A stretch of 64,000 bases of DNA from contig NZ_JADFCO010000065.1 in assembly GCF_015356755.1 (NCBI RefSeq), positions 558,001 through 622,000 of the forward strand. Reading direction: 5' to 3'. A model generated the notes under the pieces. The model did not search any database. It was not told the DNA's origin and saw only the letters and a program-made list of their open reading frames with translations. Made by a program: the position numbers and the translations under genes. Of the stretch, positions 1-9,432 are shown piece by piece (the first letter of the stretch is position 1; every line of letters begins with the position of its first letter). The stretch is from Nonlabens antarcticus (GTDB lineage: Bacteria; Bacteroidota; Bacteroidia; Flavobacteriales; Flavobacteriaceae).

Positions 1-98
1 TCAAATGCTTGCGTGGGCAACTGGATCAGTTTCATCAACTGGATCTGTTGCGGCGATAGCTTCTGCGAAAGCTTGAAATTTAAGGACTGTTTAAGCAT
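1..98 (-). CDS. rpoN: RNA polymerase sigma-54 factor, 5' end only
   Basis: Reading the complement from the ATG at 96-98 gives 32 codons starting MLKQSLNFKLSQKLSPQQIQ and continuing with LMKLIQLPTQAF before the window edge. This glutamine-rich start with repeated Leu/Gln is the typical region I of sigma-54, which contacts bacterial enhancer-binding proteins. The gene sits just downstream of asnS on the same strand, a common flavobacterial order. Everything after residue 32, including the -24/-12 DNA-binding RpoN box, lies outside the window, so the call rests on the N-terminus and on context. Confidence 0.85.
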   Translation of the reverse strand, partial: MLKQSLNFKLSQKLSPQQIQLMKLIQLPTQAF

Positions 99-255
99 GG
101 TGGTTTACTTGACTAGTAAAAATAGAAAAAGCCAGTAGTTTATATGCCATTGAAATTATAAAAAACGTAATTAAGGTTCGACTTGCTGATTAAGGCTTTA
201 GAGTTTCCTGATTTGTATTTACAAAGTATGGATTAAGGATTATGAAATCAGTTTT

Positions 256-355
256 TCGGGCGTTCCCTGCGGGCGGGCTGTTTGTTACAATCTTTTACCA
301 CCAAAGGCAAAAAGCCTCTGGTGGTAAAAGGATTTACACTTCCATCCCTAACGCA
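256..355. other. Structured intergenic element between asnS and rpoN
   Basis: A GC-rich stretch (TTCGGGCGTTCCCTGCGGGC) is followed by a strong hairpin at 293-329 with 16-nt arms (one mismatch) and a five-A loop, then CATCCCTAACGCAA. The hairpin and GC-rich head stand out from the AT-rich spacer. From memory, similar GGGCGTTCCC / CATCCCTAACGCAA elements recur in flavobacterial intergenic regions, but I cannot verify that here. An ORF overlaps it but has no credible protein features. Confidence 0.45.
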
Positions 356-385
356 AATGCAACAGCAATCAAAGTAATGGATCAT

Positions 386-415
386 AAAAAAGTCCCGTTT
401 AAAACGGGACTTTTT
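386..415 (-). terminator. Rho-independent terminator of asnS
   Basis: Near-perfect inverted repeat AAAAAGTCCCG / CGGGACTTTTT around a TTTAAAA centre, 15 bp beyond the asnS stop, with a T-run on the minus-strand transcript. The A/T symmetry would also allow termination in the other direction. Confidence 0.85.
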
Positions 416-429
416 AGTTATTATATATC

Positions 430-1878
430 TTAAAAAGCAGCATTTCCAGGCGTTCGTGGGAATGGTATGACATCTCTAATGTTAGTCATACCAGTAACAA
501 ACAGGACTAATCTTTCAAAACCAAGACCGAATCCACTATGAGTAACACTGCCAAATTTGCGCATCTCTAAATACCACCAAAGTTCTTCTTCTGGAATTCC
601 CATGGTTTCCATTTTTTGCTTCAATACGTCATAACGTTCTTCCCGCTGCGATCCACCTACAATCTCACCAATTCCTGGGAATAGAATATCCATGGCGCGA
701 ACGGTCTCGCGTCCTTCTTGATCCTTTTCATTCAAACGCATATAGAACGCCTTAATTTTTGCAGGATAATCAAATAGGATCACAGGACATTTAAAGTGCT
801 TTTCTACTAGGAAACGCTCGTGCTCTGACTGTAAATCAGCACCCCATTCTTCAATGATGTAGTTGAATTTTTTCTTTTTGTTAGGCTTGGAAGATCTTAA
901 AATATCAATCGCTTCTGTATAGGAAACACGCTTGAAGTTGTTTTTAGAAACGAAATCCAACTTTTCCTTTAGAGGCATCGGGCTTCGATCTGCCTCTGGC
1001 TTTGATTTTTCTTCCTCGATCAATCGGTTTTCAAGGAAGTCGATATCTTCTGCACAATTTTTCATGGCATAGTCAATCACATCTTTAATGAAATCTTCCG
1101 CAAGATCCATGTTATCCTGTAAATCGTTGAAGGCAACTTCTGGCTCAATCATCCAGAACTCTGCTAGATGCCGTGAAGTGTTTGAATTTTCTGCACGGAA
1201 TGTAGGGCCGAAGGTATAAACTTGACCCAGTCCCATCGCATAAGTTTCAGCTTCCAGCTGTCCAGAAACAGTCAGGTTAGATTCTTTGCCGAAAAAGTCT
1301 TTTTTATAATCAACCTCACCATCTTCTGTGAGTGGCGTGTTTTTAGGGTCAAGGGTGCTAACTCTAAACATTTCTCCAGCGCCTTCCGCATCGCTACCGG
1401 TTAAAATAGGAGTGTGTGCTTGATAGAACCCTTTTTCTTGAAAGTACCTATGAACCGCAAACGATAAGGCTGCTCTAACGCGCATCACTGCACCAAAGGT
1501 ATTCGTACGCACTCTTAAGTGCGCTTGCTCCCGCAAGGTTTCCAGGTTGTGTCTTTTAGGGGACAGTACTGTTTTCTTGACATCTTCAGGGTCTGCAGTA
1601 GCTAGTAACTTTACATTCACAGCTTGCAACTCTACACGCTGACCGCTACCAGAACTCTCTACCAGTGTTCCTGTAACAGATATTGCTGCAGCGATGTTAA
1701 TTTGATCCAGAACAGCTCGGTCAAAATTCTCTGGTTCAATCACGCATTGAAGGTTTCCTAAACAAGAGCCGTCATTTAAGGCAATAAATCGGTCGTTTCT
1801 AAAACTGCGTACCCATCCTTTTACGGTAATCTCATGGAGTGATGGATCTGATTGAAGAAGTGCTGCTATTCTTTTCAT
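430..1878 (-). CDS. asnS: Asparagine--tRNA ligase
   Basis: This cytoplasmic class IIb aminoacyl-tRNA synthetase charges tRNA-Asn. The 482-aa product has an N-terminal OB-fold anticodon-binding domain (about residues 15-100). Class II motif 2 appears as GPTFRAENSNTSRHLAEFWM near the middle, and motif 3 as GLGFERLVLFVTGM plus DVIPFPRTPG at the C-terminus, characteristic of AsnRS rather than AspRS. Length fits the family. The start MKRIAALLQSD is preceded by a -7-like element. rpoN follows after a terminator. Confidence 0.97.
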   Translation of the reverse strand: MKRIAALLQSDPSLHEITVKGWVRSFRNDRFIALNDGSCLGNLQCVIEPENFDRAVLDQINIAAAISVTGTLVESSGSGQRVELQAVNVKLLATADPEDVKKTVLSPKRHNLETLREQAHLRVRTNTFGAVMRVRAALSFAVHRYFQEKGFYQAHTPILTGSDAEGAGEMFRVSTLDPKNTPLTEDGEVDYKKDFFGKESNLTVSGQLEAETYAMGLGQVYTFGPTFRAENSNTSRHLAEFWMIEPEVAFNDLQDNMDLAEDFIKDVIDYAMKNCAEDIDFLENRLIEEEKSKPEADRSPMPLKEKLDFVSKNNFKRVSYTEAIDILRSSKPNKKKKFNYIIEEWGADLQSEHERFLVEKHFKCPVILFDYPAKIKAFYMRLNEKDQEGRETVRAMDILFPGIGEIVGGSQREERYDVLKQKMETMGIPEEELWWYLEMRKFGSVTHSGFGLGFERLVLFVTGMTNIRDVIPFPRTPGNAAF

Positions 1879-1912
1879 TATGGTGGTTATATTCTAATCG
1901 AGCAAATATAAT

Positions 1913-1920
1913 TTTAATGA
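1913..1920 (-). promoter_or_regulatory. Putative asnS promoter -7 element
   Basis: The complement reads TATATTTG, a perfect match to the Bacteroidota -7 consensus TAnnTTTG, 34 bp before the asnS ATG. A clear TTG-type -33 element at the usual spacing was not found, so this is partial support only. Confidence 0.5.
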
Positions 1921-2304
1921 CTAGTATATTCAACCTAGCAGGCTGCAAATGCAATTTAACATGGTCAAATAAACGTTTTTTGATCAGGGACTGAAAGTTT
2001 CTATTAGCGACCACAAGCTATTAATCTATCATTAACCTTCAAAAAAGGAAATCAAAATACAAGGAAAGATGTTTTATCTGATATTTAAATGAATAGCCCT
2101 TATCGGTCTCACAATGATTTGAGATTCAAAAACTCCATAAACTGCTACTTATAGTGACCTGAATTTTAATGGAGAATTATGATTAAAAAATTTATTTTCC
2201 AGCCTCCAGCCTCCAGCCTCCAGCATCCAGCGACTTAAGCCGAACAAGCAACGAGAAAGACCTATTTCAACATTCTCTGATCAATATTTGATATTTACCT
2301 CCTT
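1921..2304. other. Intergenic region with a short 7-bp tandem repeat
   Basis: No gene seen between asnS and the RND transporter. At 2199-2233 five head-to-tail 7-mers occur (CCAGCCT three times, then CCAGCAT and CCAGCGA). Nothing else is recognisable. Confidence 0.6.
2199..2233. repeat. 7-bp tandem repeat (CCAGCCT), 5 units
   Basis: Three identical CCAGCCT units followed by two one- or two-base variants, in non-coding DNA downstream of the RND transporter gene. Confidence 0.75.
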
Positions 2305-4716
2305 TTATTCATCTTCATCCAGATCTTTTGCGATAATCGGAATTGCAGGTTTTTTGATGGTTTCTTTGTTTGCAATCAATCGTTCTAAAGAAAGCAACAT
2401 ACTAGGAAGTAGTAATAAGTTAGCAAGCATTGCAAATAGGAGCGTGGCACTAACTAATGCTCCCAGAGCTACGGTTCCTCCAAAACTAGAAATCGTGAAC
2501 GTACTAAAACCGAAAAATAACACAATGGAGGTATAAAACATACTCACGCCAGCCTCTCGCAGCGCACCGAAAACAGATTTCTTAATCTTCCAGTTGTTTG
2601 CAATAAGCTCTTGACGGTATTTGGCTAGAAAGTGAATGGTATCATCTACAGAAATACCAAAGGCAATAGAAAAGACAAGAATGGTGGAAGGCTTTATGGG
2701 CACGCCTAGATAGCCCATGAGTCCTGCGGTAATGATTAGCGGTAATAAATTGGGAACTAAGGATACTAAAATCATTTTAAATGATTTGAACATCCAGGCC
2801 ATAAATAACGCGATCAATAGAATTGCAAGGGATAGGGAAATAATCAAATTATTGATCAAATAATTTGTTCCTTTTTGAAAGACTAAGGCCTTTCCTGTTA
2901 GCAGTGTATTATATTTTTCTGGCGGAAAAACGTTGTTGATTTCTGTAAGGAGATTTTCCTCCACACGTTCCATGCGATCTGTTCCCATGTCTTTCATAAA
3001 GGTAGTAATGCGCGCATACCTACCAGTACTATCTACATAGCTGGACATTAATCCTATGTCTGTGCCGCTACCTTCCATTAAAGGCGCCATAAAAAGACGC
3101 TCATTTCCTGTAGGTAAATCATAGAATTCGGCATCACCGCCATAAAAGGCCTGTTTTGAATATTTAACGAGACTGACAACAGACAGTGGTCGGGACAATT
3201 CTGGAGTTTCAAGAATGTGTTCTTCCAGTCGGTCCAATTTCTTTAAGTTTTTTGAAGAGGTAACGCCTTCCTTTTTCTTAGTGTCAATGACAATTTCAAC
3301 CGGCATGATCCCATCAAAACTATTTTCAAAGAATTTAATGTCCTTATAAAATTGCTCGCCTTTAGGCATATCCTCAATAAGACTTCCAGAAACACGTATC
3401 TGTGCTATTCCTATCATGCTTATGATCAAAATAATCACACTGGAAATATAAATGGTGATTCTGCGATTTCGCACCATTTGCTCCATCCAACTTACAAACG
3501 CACCTATCCATCGTTTCCTGAGATGTTCTAAATGGCGTTTTTTAGGAACCTTTAAATAGCTGTAAGTAATAGGAATGATCATCAAACTGATCAAGAAAAT
3601 ACACACGATACAAATGGACGCTACGACACCAAATTCTTTTAAAAGCGTACTTTCTGTAAAAATAAAAGTCGCAAAACCACTTGCTGTGGTTAGGTTAGTC
3701 ATTAAAGTAGCATTTCCCACTTTAGTAATAACGCGTTGCAGAGATTTGGCCTGGTTGCCGTGTTTTTTTATCTCCTGCTGGTATTTATTAATTAAGAAGA
3801 TACAGTTGGGTATTCCTATAACGATAATTAATGGGGGAATTAAGGCGGTCAGTACAGTGATCTCATAGCGCAGTAATCCTAAAATTCCAAAAGCCCACAT
3901 GACGCCTATCACAACGGTAATGATTGAAATAAAAGTGGCTCGCCATGACCTGAAGAAAAAGAAGAAAATCCCAGAAGTGATTAGTAGGGCAGCAAGTAAA
4001 AACAGACCTATTTCATCTACGATATTTTTAGCATTAAGAGTGCGTATGTATGGCATCCCGGACACCTTTATGTCAATGTCTGCATTGGTACTAAATCGCT
4101 CAATCAATGGCTGCAAATCATTAAGGACAAAAACCTGGCGGACTTCCGTATTTACGATATCCTTTTTAAGATATATCGCTGTACGTAGAACACTGTCCTT
4201 TTCAGAAAAAATAAGATTTTTATAGAATGGTAGATTGCTGTAAAGCTCCTTTTTTACGTTTCTTAATTCCTGATTTGAAGTGAGCGGTTCTTGAACCAGC
4301 TTTTTAGTTTCAAACTTAGTTCCATCTTCTGATTTGATCAGCTCTGGAAGATTAGCGGTAGAAAGCACCAAATCAACCTCCGCAAATGTTGCGATGCTAT
4401 CTGCTAGCTGGTTCCAAGCATTAAATTTTTGATAAGATTGTAACTCACTATCTTCAATACCCAAAATAATCAAGTTTCCTTCCTCACCAAATCTTGATAG
4501 AAACTCGTTGTATTCAAGATTTACGGGATGGTCATCTGGCAGTAGGTTTGCCTCTGTATGTGTGAATTGGAGGTTTTTCCATTGCGTCGCAAAACCAATA
4601 GTGATCAAAACAATAGCGCTCAACAATACGATTCTATTGCGCAGTATCAATCCCGCTACACTATCCCAAAAATTAAAACTGAATAATTTACCCATTGACT
4701 TTAGACCAGAATACAA
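2305..4716 (-). CDS. RND/MMPL-family transporter
   Basis: This 803-aa inner-membrane protein has the duplicated RND layout. One membrane helix near residues 25-45 is followed by a large periplasmic loop to about 230, then a five-helix block. A second lone helix lies near 420, with a second loop and a second helix block (about 630-790). The motif GISVDDTIHF in the second half is typical of the MMPL/HpnN branch, with the Asp pair likely involved in proton relay. The length is shorter than drug-efflux RND pumps, and no membrane-fusion or TolC partner is adjacent. This fits a lipid or hydrophobic-substrate exporter; the substrate is unknown. An alternative start is Met8 (MGKLFSF). Confidence 0.85.
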   Translation of the reverse strand: MYSGLKSMGKLFSFNFWDSVAGLILRNRIVLLSAIVLITIGFATQWKNLQFTHTEANLLPDDHPVNLEYNEFLSRFGEEGNLIILGIEDSELQSYQKFNAWNQLADSIATFAEVDLVLSTANLPELIKSEDGTKFETKKLVQEPLTSNQELRNVKKELYSNLPFYKNLIFSEKDSVLRTAIYLKKDIVNTEVRQVFVLNDLQPLIERFSTNADIDIKVSGMPYIRTLNAKNIVDEIGLFLLAALLITSGIFFFFFRSWRATFISIITVVIGVMWAFGILGLLRYEITVLTALIPPLIIVIGIPNCIFLINKYQQEIKKHGNQAKSLQRVITKVGNATLMTNLTTASGFATFIFTESTLLKEFGVVASICIVCIFLISLMIIPITYSYLKVPKKRHLEHLRKRWIGAFVSWMEQMVRNRRITIYISSVIILIISMIGIAQIRVSGSLIEDMPKGEQFYKDIKFFENSFDGIMPVEIVIDTKKKEGVTSSKNLKKLDRLEEHILETPELSRPLSVVSLVKYSKQAFYGGDAEFYDLPTGNERLFMAPLMEGSGTDIGLMSSYVDSTGRYARITTFMKDMGTDRMERVEENLLTEINNVFPPEKYNTLLTGKALVFQKGTNYLINNLIISLSLAILLIALFMAWMFKSFKMILVSLVPNLLPLIITAGLMGYLGVPIKPSTILVFSIAFGISVDDTIHFLAKYRQELIANNWKIKKSVFGALREAGVSMFYTSIVLFFGFSTFTISSFGGTVALGALVSATLLFAMLANLLLLPSMLLSLERLIANKETIKKPAIPIIAKDLDEDE

Positions 4717-4768
4717 ATGTAGTGCTTAAAGAAATGCGGGTTGAAATGAGTGGACTGGAATTAGTCTA

Positions 4769-6952
4769 TTACAACTCGAGATAAAATGTAAATTTTAAGG
4801 AGATGTTATCTTCAAACGTCGGTAAATGGTAAGCTCCATAGCGGTAAGCAGCACTAATTCCAAAACCGTAGAGTAGCTTATTGAGCTCAAAACCACTTTC
4901 TAAATAACCGTGTTCTAAAGTTTGAAAATCAACATTCAAATGCTGTTGCTTGTCATCTAGGTTCCCAATCGCATATCTTGAAATTAAAACTAATTCTGGC
5001 TGTAAAAACGAGGCTATTTTGAAGGGTGCAAACTCGTGTTTGATCTGACCTATTGCAATTCTATCAGAGAAAAATTCATTAAAAAACATCGTCTCAAAAC
5101 TGCGACGACCAGCTACTGAAAAACGTTTAAATATGGTCTCTTTATTAGGTGCATTAGGATAGGCATGAAACAAATGGGTTAAAGGAACCTCGCCACTTGC
5201 ATAGTGCCCTTCCACAGAAAATTCTGTCCGTGATTTGTCAGACTGTACAATGGTGTAAGCTCCCTTAGCAGATACTTTTAAATAATTAAAGTCAGCATCG
5301 AGTACATCCTTGAATCCCTTAGTTAATTGAGCGCTAAATACAGGATATCCAGCCGTGGTCTCCTCATAACCCTTCGGTGTGCGCATGTAATCACTATATG
5401 GACTCCAGCGAGCACCTACTTTAAGCTCAGATAAAGTGTACTGATCGAATGGATCTGATCCTGGTTGAAATGCATACGTAGTAGTTTGATCAATTTGCTT
5501 TCGCGAAAGCGAAACTTCACTCAAAACCGATGGTAATAATCGCTGTTGTAAAGAGGTTCCAACTTCTCGATACTTATAAAATGTTGGAATATTTACCAAC
5601 CTAGGTTCAAATAGAGAATAAACACGAGCATCAGTCAAGAAACTTTCTGCTGCAAACTCATTAATATCGTCGGTGTAAAAAACGTTTAACCATGTATTAT
5701 TCTCTTTGCTCAAACGATAACCTGTATTGACATTAAATTTGAGCTTTTTGTCCTTGGTACCATAAGCTACATAGCCTCCGAACCTGAGGTTTTCAAATAA
5801 TTTCTCGTTAGTCGTGCCACCTATCCCTAACCGGAAGGCTTCATAATTGTTATATTTAACTAGGTATTTCAAGTCGATATCAAAAAAGCCCACGGGATAA
5901 TAACCCACTTTGAACTTGTCTAAGGTTTCTAGTTTTTGGGTAACATTTGTGGCGATTACAACGCTATCGATGGTCTTATAGGAAGCAAATTCGTCATTTG
6001 TATTATCGGCACGAACTCTAAATTCTGTCCAGTAATTATCAGGCTTCGTAATTGATTCTTCCAGTACCTCTTTTATCAAACCTGGACGGCCGTAATCCTG
6101 TTTTAAGGAAGTCTCGAGATCGTAATTGATAGCTTTCAAAAACACATAGAGATCCTCATTTTCTTTCTTTTTACCTTTCTCAATTCCCACTTGGAATCTA
6201 GCACCGAAGAGTTCTAACTCTTTTTTATCCTTTTCTTTTTTAATGGATAGGAAACGTTCTGTGTGGAACCACAATTTCAGATCTTCCTCATAGACAAAAT
6301 TATGAATCGCTTGAACTTCTAATTTTCCTGTATTTGAAAAAACGGCTCTTGCCAGCGCTTTAGTTTCTTTATCTACATAAAAACTACCATTCAATGTGGA
6401 GGGATTGCGATCGTTGATGGGTTGAAAATCTATACGGGTTACAGGTCTTCCGTCGATAACGGAATCCTGTTTCTTTTGATAAAAATAATTGCGAATTCCC
6501 TTTTCACTGATGGGGTTTATAAACTCGCGATCAAAAATAATGTAGGGGGAGTGGTACGCATTAACAGACTGAAAATTGATGTTGTAAATAGGATACACAG
6601 GTTCGTCAAATCCAGGCATATCTGCACCCGTGATTTGTTCCTTCAATCCGTATTCTTCTGTGTATAAATAGGTAGAGGTTTTCTCTGCAAAAAACACATC
6701 AGTCTGCTTTAGAGTTTTGCGCAACTCTGTTTTTTTGTAACCAGGACCAGTGATGGCTTCTGGATCACCCGTAATTTTTAAATTCTCGTAACTCTTATAT
6801 TGAAATTTATCCAGTGCTTGCTCAATATCGTTTGATGGAGATTTAAGCAGGATCTCTTTCATTAGTATTAGATCTTCAGGAAACGGAATCCTGTTTTGTG
6901 CTAAAGAAGTTATAGTGATCAAAAAAAAGAACAGAGTCAAGAATTGCTTCAT
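4769..6952 (-). CDS. DUF5686-like outer-membrane beta-barrel protein
   Basis: I chose the ATG at 6952 because it gives a clean signal peptide (MKQFLTLFFFLITITSLAQN); a longer ORF start adds 40 residues without a signal. The 727-aa product has an N-terminal beta-rich periplasmic part with NDRNPSTLNGSFYVDKETKA, followed by many alternating amphipathic strands ending in FTFYLEL, as for an outer-membrane barrel. It resembles the gene ending at 22534 but lacks the CarboxypepD_reg-like domain. Function is unknown. One copy of the 16-bp palindrome family is embedded and read as LSRK. Confidence 0.7.
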   Translation of the reverse strand: MKQFLTLFFFLITITSLAQNRIPFPEDLILMKEILLKSPSNDIEQALDKFQYKSYENLKITGDPEAITGPGYKKTELRKTLKQTDVFFAEKTSTYLYTEEYGLKEQITGADMPGFDEPVYPIYNINFQSVNAYHSPYIIFDREFINPISEKGIRNYFYQKKQDSVIDGRPVTRIDFQPINDRNPSTLNGSFYVDKETKALARAVFSNTGKLEVQAIHNFVYEEDLKLWFHTERFLSIKKEKDKKELELFGARFQVGIEKGKKKENEDLYVFLKAINYDLETSLKQDYGRPGLIKEVLEESITKPDNYWTEFRVRADNTNDEFASYKTIDSVVIATNVTQKLETLDKFKVGYYPVGFFDIDLKYLVKYNNYEAFRLGIGGTTNEKLFENLRFGGYVAYGTKDKKLKFNVNTGYRLSKENNTWLNVFYTDDINEFAAESFLTDARVYSLFEPRLVNIPTFYKYREVGTSLQQRLLPSVLSEVSLSRKQIDQTTTYAFQPGSDPFDQYTLSELKVGARWSPYSDYMRTPKGYEETTAGYPVFSAQLTKGFKDVLDADFNYLKVSAKGAYTIVQSDKSRTEFSVEGHYASGEVPLTHLFHAYPNAPNKETIFKRFSVAGRRSFETMFFNEFFSDRIAIGQIKHEFAPFKIASFLQPELVLISRYAIGNLDDKQQHLNVDFQTLEHGYLESGFELNKLLYGFGISAAYRYGAYHLPTFEDNISLKFTFYLEL
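5497..5510. repeat. Palindrome GCTTTCGCGAAAGC, coding copy
   Basis: Perfect 14-bp core inside the DUF5686-like barrel gene, read on the minus strand as Leu-Ser-Arg-Lys. The left flank is T instead of the usual C. Confidence 0.95.
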
Positions 6953-7042
6953 AGAAAAAGGATACATTAAGGTTTTCAAAATTAATAAAAGACTGGGAAT
7001 CAAGCCTGATAGATAGGAAGATATTGTGAGGGTCAAACAATA

Positions 7043-7063
7043 AAGCCAGCAGTTAGCTGGCTT
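7043..7063 (-). terminator. Hairpin after frr, probable terminator
   Basis: AAGCCAGC / GCTGGCTT arms around a 5-nt loop, 25 bp past the frr stop. The minus-strand transcript continues TTTATTGTTTG, only moderately U-rich. Confidence 0.6.
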
Positions 7064-7087
7064 CATAATCATGGGCTACAGAATAGA

Positions 7088-7642
7088 TCACACTGTCATG
7101 ATCTCTCTTTCTTTAGCATCTATCATTTCATCAATTTTGACAATATGTTTATCGGTTAGGGTTTGAACATCGCCTTCTGCATTTTTGAGTAAATCTTCTG
7201 AAATCTCTAGTTTCTTAAGTTCATTCATGGCGTTTTTACGGTCGTTGCGTATACCTATTTTAGCATCTTCTCCTTCAGAACGTGCTTGTTTTCCTAGTTG
7301 TAAACGTCGCTCTTCTGTAAGTACAGGAACGTTTATAATAACGCTTTCACCATTATTCATGGGATTTAAGCCTAGATTAGCGATCATGATGCCTTTTTCA
7401 ATTTCAGGAATCAGGCCTTTTTCCCAGGGTTGTACAGTAATCGTGCGCGCATCTGTGGTATTTACATTAGCCACTCGTGTCAAGGGTGTCTGACTTCCAT
7501 AATAATCAACCATTACACCACCTAGCATTGCAGGACTTGCCTTACCAGCACGTATGTTCAATAAGGACTTCTCAAGGTGTTTGATGGCATTGCTCATATC
7601 TTCTTGAGCACTGTCTATAACAAAATCTACTTCTTCATTCAT
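7088..7642 (-). CDS. frr: Ribosome recycling factor
   Basis: RRF splits post-termination ribosomes together with EF-G. Starting at the ATG at 7642 (MNEEVDFVIDSAQ) gives 184 aa, the usual family length; an upstream in-frame ATG adds nine residues. Signature segments include LLNIRAGKASPAML near residues 28-41 and the conserved C-terminal helix TDKHIVKIDEMIDAKEREIM. It lies 40 bp downstream of pyrH, the widely conserved pyrH-frr order, and probably shares its transcript. Confidence 0.97.
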   Translation of the reverse strand: MNEEVDFVIDSAQEDMSNAIKHLEKSLLNIRAGKASPAMLGGVMVDYYGSQTPLTRVANVNTTDARTITVQPWEKGLIPEIEKGIMIANLGLNPMNNGESVIINVPVLTEERRLQLGKQARSEGEDAKIGIRNDRKNAMNELKKLEISEDLLKNAEGDVQTLTDKHIVKIDEMIDAKEREIMTV

Positions 7643-7682
7643 GGTATTGTCTTTTTTAAGAGACGGCAAAAATTTGCCAGTT

Positions 7683-8390
7683 TTATAATTGTACTTTAGT
7701 TCCTATTGCTTCTCCTTTAATCAGTTTCAATAGATTACCAGAGGTGTTCATGTCAAAAACAATAATAGGTAATTCATTTTCTTGACTCAGTGTAAATGCG
7801 GTAGTGTCCATAACTTTAAGACCTTTACTCAATACATCTTCAAAAGAGATAAAATCAAATTTGGTCGCATTTTTATCCTTTTCAGGATCTGCTGTATAAA
7901 TTCCATCGACACGGGTTCCTTTAAGAATAACATCTGCTTCAATCTCGATAGCTCTCAAAACTGCGGCACTATCTGTTGTGAAATATGGATTCCCGGTACC
8001 ACCACCGAATATGACCACACGACCTTTTTCTAAATGTCGCATTGCCTTTCTTCTTATAAAAGGCTCTGCAACCTCGTTGATGTGAATCGCACTTTGCAAC
8101 CTAGTGGGAACTCCTGCATCCTCACATGCGCTTTGCAATGCTAATCCATTAATGACAGTTGCAAGCATTCCCATGTGATCACCCTGAACGCGATCCATAC
8201 CGTTGCTAGCTCCTGCAACACCTCTAAAGATATTGCCGCCACCTATTACTATAGCTACTTGAACGCCCGTATCGACCACATCTTTGATCTCTTTGGCATA
8301 ACCTGCAAGCCTGACTGGATCAATACCGTATTGACGATCTCCCATAAGGGCTTCTCCAGAAAGTTTAAGTAATATGCGGTTGTATTTCAT
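7683..8390 (-). CDS. pyrH: Uridylate (UMP) kinase
   Basis: This cytoplasmic amino-acid-kinase-fold enzyme phosphorylates UMP to UDP in pyrimidine synthesis. The 235-aa product opens with [13 protein letters not shown] and has [10 protein letters not shown], the [13 protein letters not shown] helix, and [16 protein letters not shown] near residues 125-145, all hallmark bacterial PyrH segments. It leads the pyrH-frr pair. In many relatives tsf directly precedes pyrH; here two lipoprotein genes intervene. Confidence 0.98.
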   Translation of the reverse strand: MKYNRILLKLSGEALMGDRQYGIDPVRLAGYAKEIKDVVDTGVQVAIVIGGGNIFRGVAGASNGMDRVQGDHMGMLATVINGLALQSACEDAGVPTRLQSAIHINEVAEPFIRRKAMRHLEKGRVVIFGGGTGNPYFTTDSAAVLRAIEIEADVILKGTRVDGIYTADPEKDKNATKFDFISFEDVLSKGLKVMDTTAFTLSQENELPIIVFDMNTSGNLLKLIKGEAIGTKVQL

Positions 8391-8413
8391 AGTGTGTTGA
8401 GTCGTGTGTGTTG

Positions 8414-8421
8414 CAAATATA
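8414..8421 (-). promoter_or_regulatory. Putative pyrH promoter -7 element
   Basis: The complement reads TATATTTG, a perfect TAnnTTTG match, 24 bp before the pyrH ATG. No convincing -33 TTG is at the expected distance. Confidence 0.5.
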
Positions 8422-8457
8422 ATTTAATGCCAGCGATTCCTTTAAGGCGTTTAACAC

Positions 8458-9381
8458 TCAATTTTTAAGTACTAATCTATAAAGTTGACTATTTGCAGTG
8501 GCTTCTTCATCCCCTAGCTTGAGATTAACGGCTTCACTTGATAGGTAATAGATTTCGTTATCTCCTATCGTTTCAAAGAAGGTGATTCCCTCAACTTGTG
8601 CTCCATTTTCAATAGGTAATTCTATACGCTTAATCAATTGATACCCTTTGATTACTTTCCCCAAAACCGCTACAAATGGCTCCAGACCACTATTGTAACC
8701 GCATAATATTATGTTGATTTTTCCATTAGTTGTTGCTCCTGTTACTAGACCATTAATAATAATACTCTGAGAATGATCCAATTCATAACTACCTACAACG
8801 TCAGGAATGCTGTAGACCTCTGTGGTGAAATCTATCCAATTTTTAGAAAATAACAATAGCTTTCCATCCTTATAGGTTAAGGCTTCTCCATCATAGGAAT
8901 TGTTTTGCAACTTGCTTGTAAAATCTTGTTGCCACTTATAGGATATGTTTATTTTTTCCGGAACAACTCCTGAGTCTTTAATCGATTCTAATGGGAATTT
9001 ATAAATGGTAAGATCCTTTCTGTTGCCTTCGTTATTGCCTGTATCGGCCAGAAAAAGATGCGTAGAGCTTAAGGTAATATCTTCCCAATCCACGTTTACA
9101 GCATTTGAAAAAGTAGTGCTGTCTTCTATATTTCCAGCGGTGTCAATAAAGTAAATAGTAGGAGACGCACCACTATCATTATGAGCAATTAGTTTACCAT
9201 TGTACTTCACCAGACCAGAAGTTTCGGTTATTTCAAAAGCTAGATCCGTTACCACTTCAAAAGAAACTATTTCAACTGATTTTTCTTTAGTCGCCTGCTG
9301 GGTAGAGCCACAACTAGTCATGGCAAGTGCAAGGATTAATGCACAAATAAAGGTTGTTACAGATGGCCTTTTAGGTTTCAT
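8458..9381 (-). CDS. Beta-propeller-like lipoprotein, paralogue A
   Basis: This 307-aa protein has a signal sequence ending in the lipobox LAMTSC (Cys about residue 24), so it should be lipid-anchored in the envelope. Downstream segments such as ETSGLVKYNGKLIAHNDSG, NVDWEDI and ADTGNNEGNRKDLTIYKF recur at matching places in the next gene. They suggest blades of a beta-propeller (SdiA-regulated/esterase-like-phytase type, by memory). No catalytic residues can be assigned and function is unknown. The 16-bp palindrome lies between this gene and its paralogue. Confidence 0.75.
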   Translation of the reverse strand: MKPKRPSVTTFICALILALAMTSCGSTQQATKEKSVEIVSFEVVTDLAFEITETSGLVKYNGKLIAHNDSGASPTIYFIDTAGNIEDSTTFSNAVNVDWEDITLSSTHLFLADTGNNEGNRKDLTIYKFPLESIKDSGVVPEKINISYKWQQDFTSKLQNNSYDGEALTYKDGKLLLFSKNWIDFTTEVYSIPDVVGSYELDHSQSIIINGLVTGATTNGKINIILCGYNSGLEPFVAVLGKVIKGYQLIKRIELPIENGAQVEGITFFETIGDNEIYYLSSEAVNLKLGDEEATANSQLYRLVLKN

Positions 9382-9403
9382 AGCAGGTTATTTTAAATAG
9401 TTC

Positions 9404-9417
9404 GCTTTCGCGAAAGC
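9404..9417. repeat. Palindrome GCTTTCGCGAAAGC, intergenic copy
   Basis: Perfect core in the 51-91 bp spacer between the two paralogous lipoprotein genes, 23 bp upstream of the start of paralogue A. Confidence 0.95.
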
Positions 9418-9432
9418 GGATTAACACACCCC

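Noticed and set aside
242-433. 63-codon plus-strand ORF between rpoN and asnS
   Set aside because: It runs through a strong hairpin element and the asnS terminator and has no protein-like features.
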